Source of the DNA: Erysipelothrix sp. UBA3377
Lineage (GTDB): Bacteria > Bacillota_I > Bacilli_A > Erysipelotrichales > Erysipelotrichaceae
DNA: 17,394 nt
NCBI GenBank assembly: GCA_002359085.1
Contig: DEQB01000011.1
Location: 1 to 17,394, forward strand
Direction: 5' to 3'
Under the pieces are notes generated by a model, which made no database searches, had not been told where the DNA came from, and saw only the letters and a program-made list of their open reading frames with translations. Below, one piece after another: positions 1 to 6,355 of this stretch (positions are counted from its first letter, which is position 1; every line of letters begins with the position of its first letter). The position numbers were made by a program, and so were the translations under genes.

Positions 1-519
1 AGAGAAAAAGTCATTGCACCCATCGTTGATGAAAAATGGTTGAGAGAAGACACCATTATTATCATCAATCCAAGTGGTTCATTTACCATTGCGGGATCAT
101 TCAGTGATAGTGGTACCACAGGGCGTAAATTGGTTGTCGATAGCTATGGTGGTGTTGCGCGCATTGGTGGGGGAGCATTCAGTTCCAAAGACCCTTCAAA
201 AGTGGATCGTTCTGCTGCATACTATGCAAGACATGTCGCTAAAAGTGTGGTAGCAGCTGGTTTATGTGACCGTTTGGAACTTCAACTTTCTTATGCGATT
301 GGTATGGAAAAACCACTATCCGTTCACTTGGAAACATTTGGAACAGAAAAAAAAGACAAAGAAGAAATTCGAGAAATTATCGAACGTAATTTTAACTTCA
401 ATGTCGATCATATGATTTATGAACTTGATTTATTGAGACCCATTTATCGTGAGACGGTAAACTTCGGTCACTTTGGTCGCGATGGATTCCCTTGGGAAGA
501 CATCCGTATTCTTAAATAA
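1..519 (+). CDS. metK: S-adenosylmethionine synthetase, C-terminal part (5' end outside window)
   Basis: The frame is open from the first base, so this is the last 172 codons of a longer gene. MetK makes S-adenosylmethionine from methionine and ATP in the cytoplasm. It supplies the methyl donor for trmB, rsmD and mnmM in this same window. Visible family signatures are SGTTGRKLVVDSYGG, the glycine-rich GGGAFSSKD signature, KVDRSAAYYARHVAK, and the C-terminal GHFGRDGFPWE. The segment before TGRK reads AGSFSDSG rather than the usual GGPxGDxG, but the Asp and the Arg-Lys pair of the active site are kept. The gene ends at TAA 517-519, converging with and overlapping tmcAL by 8 bases. The identification is safe. 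The missing N-terminal half cannot be judged. Confidence 0.97.
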   Translation, partial: REKVIAPIVDEKWLREDTIIIINPSGSFTIAGSFSDSGTTGRKLVVDSYGGVARIGGGAFSSKDPSKVDRSAAYYARHVAKSVVAAGLCDRLELQLSYAIGMEKPLSVHLETFGTEKKDKEEIREIIERNFNFNVDHMIYELDLLRPIYRETVNFGHFGRDGFPWEDIRILK

Positions 520-1567
520 TTAGCGGCGGGCCCATTTCTTTAATAAGAAGTGTGTCCGTTTTTTTGTAGGGTAAACCATACACAAATGTGGCCTTGAGTT
601 CAGTTTCTTTGAATTCATAGTTTTTAATATTACTTACAAAATCCGCGTCATCCCGTATTTGATTCAAATATGATTTTCCCAAAGCACTCATACCCAAGAC
701 TCTAAAGGATGTGGGTGATTCTAATTGTCGCGGTGTTTTTAATAAGATATGACACAGTGTTCGTTGAATTCTTGAACGCGTATATCTCTTAGAAGTTGCG
801 TGTTCAACGAAATCCTCAAGTGTATCGCACTGTTTCGCTAACTTAATAAAAAGATGCTCAATGCCTTCATCAACCAATAAATAATCACGGATATTTTCTT
901 TTGTTGTTAGAATCTCATAACGAATCCATTGATAATAATCTTTTAAGAAATACGTGTCAGTGTCATTTAAATTTAGGGGTGTACTGTTTTTTATGGGTTC
1001 ACCCATCATGAATGCATTCCGAATACCACTGGCAGAAGCCATTGTTTTATCAATAGTTAAGTCGTGATAATTTTTGGTGCGAAGAATTCTATGTGTTTTA
1101 ATATGATGTTGTTCAGCATATTTCTCATAATATGCACCCAATATTTGATTGGGTTGGTGGTTGTTCATGTTTTTAGATGCGGCATAACTAAAGCCTTCTT
1201 GGATGCGTTTTTTGTCTATACTTTGAAGTAGGGGTTTATCAAGACTTTCTGATCCATAAACCAGCGTTCTTACTTTTGCTAGGTTTAGCAGATGAATTGC
1301 TTCTTTTGCGAATGTTTCTGCGCTTTGTAATGCAAAGACGGTGGGGAGTTCAATCACAATATCTACGCCGTATTTCAAAGCATATTCAGTACGCATCCAT
1401 TTATCGATAAAAGCCGGTTCACCCCTTTGGACGAAATTTGGGGACAGGACCGCAATTAAAACATCACCTTCTCTGATTTTTTTTGTTTCATGAATGTGGT
1501 GAATATGTCCATTATGGAATGGATTGTATTCGACAATTATCCCTGTTGCGCTTAATTTATCGTTCAT
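512..1567 (-). CDS. tmcAL: tRNA(Met) cytidine acetate ligase (TmcAL, YlbM family)
   Basis: TmcAL activates acetate with ATP and makes N4-acetylcytidine at the wobble position (C34) of elongator tRNA-Met. The N-terminus carries the nucleotidyl-transferase fold signature VEYNPFHNGH (residues about 12-21), followed by NFVQRGEPAFIDKWMR (44-59) and DIVIELPTVFA (69-79), all typical of YlbM. A SASGIR segment (178-183) sits where this superfamily has its second nucleotide-binding motif. At 351 residues it is shorter than Bacillus YlbM (about 415), mainly in the C-terminal half. It converges with metK. The start at 1567 lacks a clear Shine-Dalgarno sequence, and a possible -10 element (TATGAT) lies only about 11 bases upstream of the ATG on the coding strand, so the leader may be very short. 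The family call is firm, and the function follows from the family. Confidence 0.93.
   Translation of the reverse strand: MNDKLSATGIIVEYNPFHNGHIHHIHETKKIREGDVLIAVLSPNFVQRGEPAFIDKWMRTEYALKYGVDIVIELPTVFALQSAETFAKEAIHLLNLAKVRTLVYGSESLDKPLLQSIDKKRIQEGFSYAASKNMNNHQPNQILGAYYEKYAEQHHIKTHRILRTKNYHDLTIDKTMASASGIRNAFMMGEPIKNSTPLNLNDTDTYFLKDYYQWIRYEILTTKENIRDYLLVDEGIEHLFIKLAKQCDTLEDFVEHATSKRYTRSRIQRTLCHILLKTPRQLESPTSFRVLGMSALGKSYLNQIRDDADFVSNIKNYEFKETELKATFVYGLPYKKTDTLLIKEMGPPLII
527..565 (+). terminator. Rho-independent terminator of metK, inside antisense tmcAL
   Basis: Bases 527-540 pair with 545-558 around a TAAT loop (541-544). There are 14 positions with one mismatch (C532/T553) and two G-T wobbles, followed at once by seven T (559-565). 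It starts 8 bases after the metK stop. The same bases encode the C-terminal residues of TmcAL on the other strand, so one sequence serves both genes. Read on the minus strand the stem has no T-run, so it should act only on metK transcripts. Confidence 0.8.
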
Positions 1568-1651
1568 ATTCTTATTTTATCATATTTATGAAACAAATTA
1601 TGAAAATTATGAAAAAATTGGATTCATAAGGCTTAATTAAATGGTTTAATA

Positions 1652-1660
1652 TGATACAAT
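1652..1660 (+). promoter_or_regulatory. Probable extended -10 promoter of the trmB-murC operon
   Basis: TGATACAAT (1652-1660) is an extended -10 element with TACAAT at 1655-1660. The -35 region is poor (TTAATT near 1633). The predicted transcription start near 1667 would give a leader of about 17 bases that still includes the ribosome-binding site AAAGGA at 1671-1676. It is the only good candidate in the 116-base gap between the divergent genes tmcAL and trmB. Confidence 0.5.
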
Positions 1661-1683
1661 AATAATGAAAAAAGGATGATGAG

Positions 1684-2319
1684 ATGAGATTGCGAAAAAA
1701 ATCATGGAGTAATGAAATGTTTGAACTCCATCAAGATATTTTAATAGAAGAAAACAATACTTTAAAAAACAAATGGAAAGAAACCTTAAACGTTGACACT
1801 CTAAGATTAGAGATTGGTGCAGGACGTGGGGATTACTGGCATGGATTGTCTGCACAGTTTCCTGAACAAGGGATCGTAGCAATGGAGCGTGATTTTACAG
1901 CTGCTTCAATTGCTTTAAAGAAATTGGATGATAAAAACAACAAACGCTTTATTTATGGTGATGCAAAAGATATTGAAAATTATTTCGGTGAAAAGGAACT
2001 GGATGCGATTCATATGAACTTTAGTGATCCATGGCCAAAAGCAAGACATGAAAAAAGACGCTTAACGCATGCGTCTAAATGTGAACTATACCATCGTTTG
2101 TTAAATGACAATGGTCATTTGATATTTAAAACAGACAATCTTTCTCTGTTTGAATATTCTTTGGTAAGTGTAGCTAAAAATGGTTTTGAACTTGAAGAAG
2201 TGTGGCTTGATTTCAGAAGCACTGAAGATGCGGATCCTTATACGGAATATGAACGTAAGTTCATGGGTAAGGGTCAACCCATCTATCGCGCAGTTTGGAG
2301 GAAAATAAATGTTAAGTAA
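1684..2319 (+). CDS. trmB: tRNA (guanine-N7-)-methyltransferase
   Basis: TrmB transfers a methyl group from S-adenosylmethionine to N7 of G46 in the variable loop of tRNA. The protein has 211 residues, the normal length. It shows the SAM-binding LEIGAGRGDYW (residues 42-52), the catalytic-core NFSDPWPKARHEKRRL (112-127) and the C-terminal TEYERKF (187-193), which together are diagnostic. ATG 1684 is preceded by AAAGGA at 7 bases. It is the first gene of a packed operon: the next gene starts 11 bases before its stop. In B. subtilis the orthologue ytmQ heads a similar neighbourhood that also includes the M42 peptidase ytoP and murC. Nothing in the sequence looks unusual. Confidence 0.96.
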   Translation: MRLRKKSWSNEMFELHQDILIEENNTLKNKWKETLNVDTLRLEIGAGRGDYWHGLSAQFPEQGIVAMERDFTAASIALKKLDDKNNKRFIYGDAKDIENYFGEKELDAIHMNFSDPWPKARHEKRRLTHASKCELYHRLLNDNGHLIFKTDNLSLFEYSLVSVAKNGFELEEVWLDFRSTEDADPYTEYERKFMGKGQPIYRAVWRKINVK

Positions 2320-3361
2320 ACAACAATTAAAATGGTTTGAAGATTTAAGTCAATTGGATGGTGTGAGTGGTCACGAACGTAATGTGGCTGTTTACCTACA
2401 TGAAGCTTATGAAGCAATGGGATATGATGTATTTTATGATAACTTGGGAAGTATCATGGCCCATAAACCTTCGAAAAATAAAGATGCGAAGAAAGTAATG
2501 GTTTTGGCGCATATGGATGAAATTGGTTTTTTAGTCAAAGACATTTTACCGACTGGTGTATTGAAAATGCACCCTGTTGGGGGATGGTTTGACCAAACCC
2601 TTTTAGCACACCGTGTGCATGTTCATACCAGAGACAATTCAATTTACAAGGGAACCATTGGTAGTATTCCACCGCATATGTTGACACCCAAAGAACGCTT
2701 GAAGCCCATGACAATCGATCAGATGATTGTGGATGTGGGTGCTGAAGATAAAGATGCAGTGCTTAAAATGGGAATTCAAATTGGGGATATGATTGTGGTA
2801 CAAGGACCCTTTGAAGTGCTCAACGAACACAGATTATTGGGTAAAGCCTTTGATAACCGTTATGGTTGTGTAATGGGGCTTGATTTATTAGACAGTCTTA
2901 AAGATGTTGAATTGGATTATGACTTATATGTGGGTGCCAGTGTTCAAGAAGAAGTTGGACTCAGAGGGGCGCAAACCATGACCCATCTCATCAATCCTGA
3001 TTATGCCATTGTATTGGATTGTTCACCGGCCAATGATGCCATCGATGCGAAAGCTTTGGGTCAATTGGGGAAAGGTGTATTGATTCGTATGATGGATGGC
3101 AGTATGATTGCAGATAAAGAACTGATTTATGAATTGGTTGATGTCTGTAAAGACCATGATATCCCACATCAATTTTACTACTCCAATGGTGGTACCGATG
3201 CTGGAATCGTTCATAAATCACAAGACGGTGTTAAAACTGTTACTTGTTGTGTTGTGGCTCGTAATATTCATACTTCCAGTTCAATCTTAGATACAAGAGA
3301 TTATATCAATGCTAAAAGTGCAATTATTAAGCTCTTGGATAAAAGGAATGATTTAGTATGA
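2309..3361 (+). CDS. M42 family metallo-aminopeptidase (YtoP / PepA-type glutamyl aminopeptidase)
   Basis: This is a cytoplasmic di-zinc aminopeptidase that trims N-terminal residues from peptides. Metal and catalytic residues can be located: His68 and Asp70 in AHMDEIG, Asp182 in KAFDNRYG, the Glu214-Glu215 pair in QEEVGLRGA, Asp237 in VLDCSP and His321 near the end (NIHTSSS). These are the expected positions, so the enzyme should be active. The 350-residue length is typical. The start ATG 2309 has GGAGG at 2297-2301, 7 bases away, and lies inside the end of trmB. The stop overlaps the next gene in an ATGA junction, which suggests coupled translation. M42 members differ in substrate (glutamyl, deblocking, or endoglucanase-annotated), so I do not give a specific gene name. 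Confidence 0.92.
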   Translation: MLSKQQLKWFEDLSQLDGVSGHERNVAVYLHEAYEAMGYDVFYDNLGSIMAHKPSKNKDAKKVMVLAHMDEIGFLVKDILPTGVLKMHPVGGWFDQTLLAHRVHVHTRDNSIYKGTIGSIPPHMLTPKERLKPMTIDQMIVDVGAEDKDAVLKMGIQIGDMIVVQGPFEVLNEHRLLGKAFDNRYGCVMGLDLLDSLKDVELDYDLYVGASVQEEVGLRGAQTMTHLINPDYAIVLDCSPANDAIDAKALGQLGKGVLIRMMDGSMIADKELIYELVDVCKDHDIPHQFYYSNGGTDAGIVHKSQDGVKTVTCCVVARNIHTSSSILDTRDYINAKSAIIKLLDKRNDLV

Positions 3362-3996
3362 AAAAACTAAGCGTGTTATTTTTAACACTCTTGTTGTTGG
3401 TAGGTTGTACAAATGCGTCTATAGAATCTACGTATTTCTCAGGCTTATCTCAAGCGTTACCAGTTGCTGCCAACAATACAAAGCCTTACTATCGTTATTA
3501 CTTACCACCGCATGTGGGGGTTCGTGCACAAGATCAAACCAGTTCGATTTTGATGGTTGATGGTCATGAAATCCTTATGAATTTGATGGTTCAAAATATC
3601 GTTAGCAAGACCTTTGAATATGAGGCAGTTGAAAAGAATATAAAGAAGACCCCCATATTTGAAGAAGAGACAACATATATTGATTTGAATGGTAATTCAC
3701 AAAATATGAATGTTAGGGTCTATGAACTCAATACGGGTGAATTGGCAATTTTCGTTGACAATCAAAAGATTGAACTGGTGTCTGTAGTTTTAAGTTCAAG
3801 TGTGAACATTACATTGGAGACGATGATTATCATCTTAAAGTCAACGGAAGTATTCGATGATAAAGTTGTATTGGCTTACTCAAATAAACAAATTAGTAAA
3901 AACAGTGGTACCTATTCTGAATTCTTCGAACAAGTACCGCCTGAAACTGGAACATTGCGTGAAATGTACGATAGTATCAATCCAGATAATCAATAA
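3358..3996 (+). CDS. Predicted lipoprotein of unknown function
   Basis: I do not recognise this 212-residue protein. It begins with a short lipoprotein signal peptide: Lys-Lys, then a run of Leu, Phe and Val, and a lipobox L-V-G-C with the lipidated cysteine at residue 17. It should therefore be anchored on the outer face of the cytoplasmic membrane. The mature part has no further membrane segment and alternates beta-rich stretches (residues about 60-85, 110-135) with charged loops. It sits between the M42 peptidase and the ISPIYG protein, overlaps the peptidase stop by 4 bases (ATGA), and has AAAAGGAA upstream. It is thus co-transcribed with murC, which hints at a cell-envelope role, but that is only context. 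Confidence 0.85.
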   Translation: MKKLSVLFLTLLLLVGCTNASIESTYFSGLSQALPVAANNTKPYYRYYLPPHVGVRAQDQTSSILMVDGHEILMNLMVQNIVSKTFEYEAVEKNIKKTPIFEEETTYIDLNGNSQNMNVRVYELNTGELAIFVDNQKIELVSVVLSSSVNITLETMIIILKSTEVFDDKVVLAYSNKQISKNSGTYSEFFEQVPPETGTLREMYDSINPDNQ

Positions 3997-4013
3997 TAGA
4001 AAGCGGGATGCAT

Positions 4014-4595
4014 ATGATCAAAAAATTAACGTCCTTTCTCTTTAAAGAAGAAGAAATTATATTGGATGAATCAGAACATGAAGTTGAGGCGATTTCCATC
4101 AAACCTTTGGAACCGCTCAAACCCTTGGAACAAAGACCTCTTCAAAAAAGCGCCAGCTTGGTTTTGGAAGAAATTGAAGCTGAAAAAGCTTTAACTCAAC
4201 AATCTGAAGACTTTAAGGTTGAAGCAGAAAAACCTGTAGTTAAAAAATCGATGATGATTGATTTAGAGGAAACGCCCCAAGAAACGCCTTTGAGACGTAC
4301 TGAAACGGTTCAAAGCACAACGGAATATAGACGTCGTAATATTATCAGTCCTATTTATGGTGGTCCTGACAAAGGATCCACAAAAACCAATGTGGAACCG
4401 ATAACGGCTCAAAGAACCAAAATGAGAACCGATGTTATTTCACCCATTTACGGTAGTAATCAAAAAATGGAGAAGGAAGAAGGGTTCATCGATATGGACT
4501 TGGATTTAAAGGACATGTTGCAGGAAGAAATTGTCGAAGAAGATATTCAAACATCTTTGTTCGATTATTTTGAAGGAACTGAATTCGATGAATAG
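4014..4595 (+). CDS. Acidic, probably disordered protein with two ISPIYG motifs; sits at the sftA position
   Basis: This is an unrecognised protein of 193 residues. I prefer ATG 4014 to ATG 4008, because GCGGG (4003-4007) is 6 bases from the former and touches the latter. A short amphipathic-looking start (MIKKLTSFLF) is followed by a long stretch rich in Glu, Lys, Pro and Thr with no predictable fold. Two copies of a hydrophobic motif, IISPIYGG (residues 110-117) and VISPIYGS (141-148), lie 31 residues apart, each preceded by basic residues. The C-terminus is acidic (DLDLKDML, then SLFDYFEG). It overlaps murC by 8 bases. In B. subtilis the gene just upstream of murC encodes the septal DNA translocase SftA, so this may be a small division-linked linker protein. 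That is inference from position. Confidence 0.82.
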   Translation: MIKKLTSFLFKEEEIILDESEHEVEAISIKPLEPLKPLEQRPLQKSASLVLEEIEAEKALTQQSEDFKVEAEKPVVKKSMMIDLEETPQETPLRRTETVQSTTEYRRRNIISPIYGGPDKGSTKTNVEPITAQRTKMRTDVISPIYGSNQKMEKEEGFIDMDLDLKDMLQEEIVEEDIQTSLFDYFEGTEFDE

Positions 4596-5901
4596 ACACG
4601 TATATTTTATAGGAATTAAAGGAACCGGAATGGCTTCCTTGGCCTTGATTTGTGATAACTTAGGGTATGAGGTATCTGGATCAGACATACCTACGCATTT
4701 TTTCACAGAGGATCCATTGAGAGAACGTAATATTCCAATATATGGTTTTGGTGTTGAAAATATTAAAGATAATATGATCGTTGTTGCTGGAAATGCTTTT
4801 TTAGATAACCACGAAGAAATCGTAAGTGCAAAGTCAAATCCAACGATTACTTTCTATCGTTACCATGAGTTCTTAGGGAAAATCATGGAAGATTTTCGTA
4901 CTATTGCGGTCAGTGGTTCACATGGTAAAACTACAACCACTACGATGTTAAGAGACATGCTTGATGCACAATACAACACGGGTTATCTCATTGGAGATGG
5001 TCGTGGATCACTCTCAACTGAGAATGAGTATTTCGCTGTTGAGGCCTGTGAATATAGAAGACATTTTCTCTCCTATTATCCAGAGGTTGCGATTATGACA
5101 AACTTTGAAATAGATCATGTTGATTACTTTAAAGATGATGCAGATTATCTGGATGCATATCGCGACTTTGCCAAAAACGTTAAAGAGAAGATTATTGTTT
5201 GGGGAGATGATCCTCATATTGAGGCCCTTAACCTGACTATGGATAAAGTTTGGACTTATGGATTTGGTAAAGAAAATGATATTTCCATTGCAAATTTAGA
5301 AAAAGGGACTAATTTCAGTAACTTTGATGTTATATTTAAAAATGAATTCATCAAAAGATTTGAATTGCCTTTGGTTGGCGACCATATGATTTTAAATGCT
5401 TTGGCTGTCATTGGGGTAGGCTTATATGAAAAAACACCCTTAGATTTGATTGAAAAAGGACTTCAAAACTTCCAAGGCGCAAAGCGTCGTTATGTGGTTA
5501 AAGAAGTGAAGGACAGTGTCATCATAGATGACTACGCCCATCACCCAACTGAAATCAAAGTGACTTTAGAAGCGACCAGAACGCGTTTCCCCGATCGTAA
5601 GATTGTTGCAATTTTCAAACCGCATAGAGTGGGACGTGTCTATTATTTTGCGGATGAATTCGCAGAAGCACTGAAACTTGCGGATGAAGTGGGATTGTGT
5701 CCGTTTACCAGTATCGATGACAAAGAAGAGGGTATTGATATAGACATAACCTATCTACAAGATAGAATTGAAGGTTCTTTTATCGTTGAAGATGATGAAT
5801 CTTCCATTGAAATGTTAGCGAAATTTAAACCTGCTATCTATGTATTTATGAGTTCAAAAAACATATATGATCTTGAATCTCAACTCGAAGCATTGCTTTG
5901 A
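4588..5901 (+). CDS. murC: UDP-N-acetylmuramate--L-alanine ligase (MurC)
   Basis: MurC adds the first residue, L-alanine, to UDP-N-acetylmuramic acid in cytoplasmic peptidoglycan precursor synthesis. The start is set at ATG 4588 (437 residues, close to the Bacillus length of about 432), because the homologous N-terminus VYFIGIKGTGMASLA begins here and AAGGA lies 10 bases upstream. An ATG 57 bases earlier would only add unrelated residues. The ATP-binding loop GSHGKTTTT is at 110-118, the family-specific EACEYRRHFL at 152-161, TNFEIDHVDYF at 171-181 and DDYAHHPTE at 314-322. Two C-terminal segments differ from the family: PHRVGR instead of PHTFTR-like, and MSSKNI where MGAGDI is normal. No other Mur ligase explains the EACEYRRHFL block as well. 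Confidence 0.94.
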   Translation: MNRHVYFIGIKGTGMASLALICDNLGYEVSGSDIPTHFFTEDPLRERNIPIYGFGVENIKDNMIVVAGNAFLDNHEEIVSAKSNPTITFYRYHEFLGKIMEDFRTIAVSGSHGKTTTTTMLRDMLDAQYNTGYLIGDGRGSLSTENEYFAVEACEYRRHFLSYYPEVAIMTNFEIDHVDYFKDDADYLDAYRDFAKNVKEKIIVWGDDPHIEALNLTMDKVWTYGFGKENDISIANLEKGTNFSNFDVIFKNEFIKRFELPLVGDHMILNALAVIGVGLYEKTPLDLIEKGLQNFQGAKRRYVVKEVKDSVIIDDYAHHPTEIKVTLEATRTRFPDRKIVAIFKPHRVGRVYYFADEFAEALKLADEVGLCPFTSIDDKEEGIDIDITYLQDRIEGSFIVEDDESSIEMLAKFKPAIYVFMSSKNIYDLESQLEALL

Positions 5902-5930
5902 TTGAAAACACTTTCAGAAAAGAGTATAAT
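5902..5930 (+). promoter_or_regulatory. SigA-type promoter of the DUF948-ytxH-like-ccpA operon
   Basis: TTGAAA (5902-5907) and TATAAT (5925-5930) are separated by exactly 17 bases. The -35 element begins at the last base of the murC stop. The predicted transcription start is near 5937, just upstream of the ribosome-binding site AAAGGGTG (5941-5948). The following three genes can therefore be transcribed independently of murC. Confidence 0.8.
5903..5916. promoter_or_regulatory. cre-like palindrome (putative CcpA operator) overlapping the -35 element
   Basis: TGAAAACACTTTCA has perfect TGAAA/TTTCA arms around ACAC. It matches the catabolite-responsive element at all outer positions and differs from the ideal only in the central CG step. 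It covers the -35 hexamer of the promoter of an operon whose last gene encodes a CcpA-type protein, which is the classic arrangement for negative autoregulation. Binding is inferred, not shown. Confidence 0.55.
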
Positions 5931-5953
5931 TTAAACAAAGAAAGGGTGACAAC

Positions 5954-6355
5954 ATGTTAGACGACTTACTGATTAATTTGTACGATATTTCAGTGCTCTT
6001 ACTTCCAATAGTAGGTGTCATTGTTTTAATCGCATTGACAGTTTTGATCATCAGAATTATAAAGGTAGTTAACACAATTCCTGATACAATGTCAAAAGTT
6101 AACGATACAATTGATACAACCCATGCCTCCATTCAAAAACTTGAGGCACCCTTAAATACCATTACCGGGGTTGCGCATACAGTAGACACTGTAAACAAAA
6201 CCGCAACAGGTATTGTTGGTTCAGTAGCCAATTATGCAGTAGAAAATTCCGGTGTGATCGTAGATTGGGCCAAAGGGATGTTTACTAAAACTGATCAACC
6301 CGCACCAACAGAAGAACCATTAGCAGAAGAGGAGGATTTCGGAATTTATGAGTAA
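5954..6355 (+). CDS. DUF948 (YtxG-like) single-pass membrane protein
   Basis: This is a protein of 133 residues with one strongly hydrophobic segment (about 14-38, VLLLPIVGVIVLIALTVLII and following), then a helical region rich in Thr, Val, Asp and Asn (40-95) and an acidic, Pro/Glu-rich tail. This is the architecture of DUF948 proteins such as B. subtilis YtxG, whose gene likewise lies between murC and ytxH. The molecular role of the family is not established. B. subtilis YtxG and YtxH are known as stress-induced proteins. The start ATG 5954 follows AAAGGGTG by about 6 bases. The stop overlaps the next gene by 8 bases, so the two products are probably made together. The assignment rests on architecture plus position. 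Confidence 0.8.
   Translation: MLDDLLINLYDISVLLLPIVGVIVLIALTVLIIRIIKVVNTIPDTMSKVNDTIDTTHASIQKLEAPLNTITGVAHTVDTVNKTATGIVGSVANYAVENSGVIVDWAKGMFTKTDQPAPTEEPLAEEEDFGIYE

Noticed and set aside
535..548. Separate small hairpin TTCTT-TAAT-AAGAA
   Set aside because: It is only the top of the longer metK terminator stem and not an independent element.
2639..3221. Three minus-strand open frames of 63-76 codons inside the M42 peptidase gene
   Set aside because: They overlap one another and the metal-site codons of the peptidase. The His/Tyr-rich translations are what antisense of this gene would give.
4531..4587. Longer N-terminus for MurC starting at 4531
   Set aside because: The added residues have no counterpart in the family and there is no good ribosome-binding site. 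The conserved MurC start follows ATG 4588 directly.
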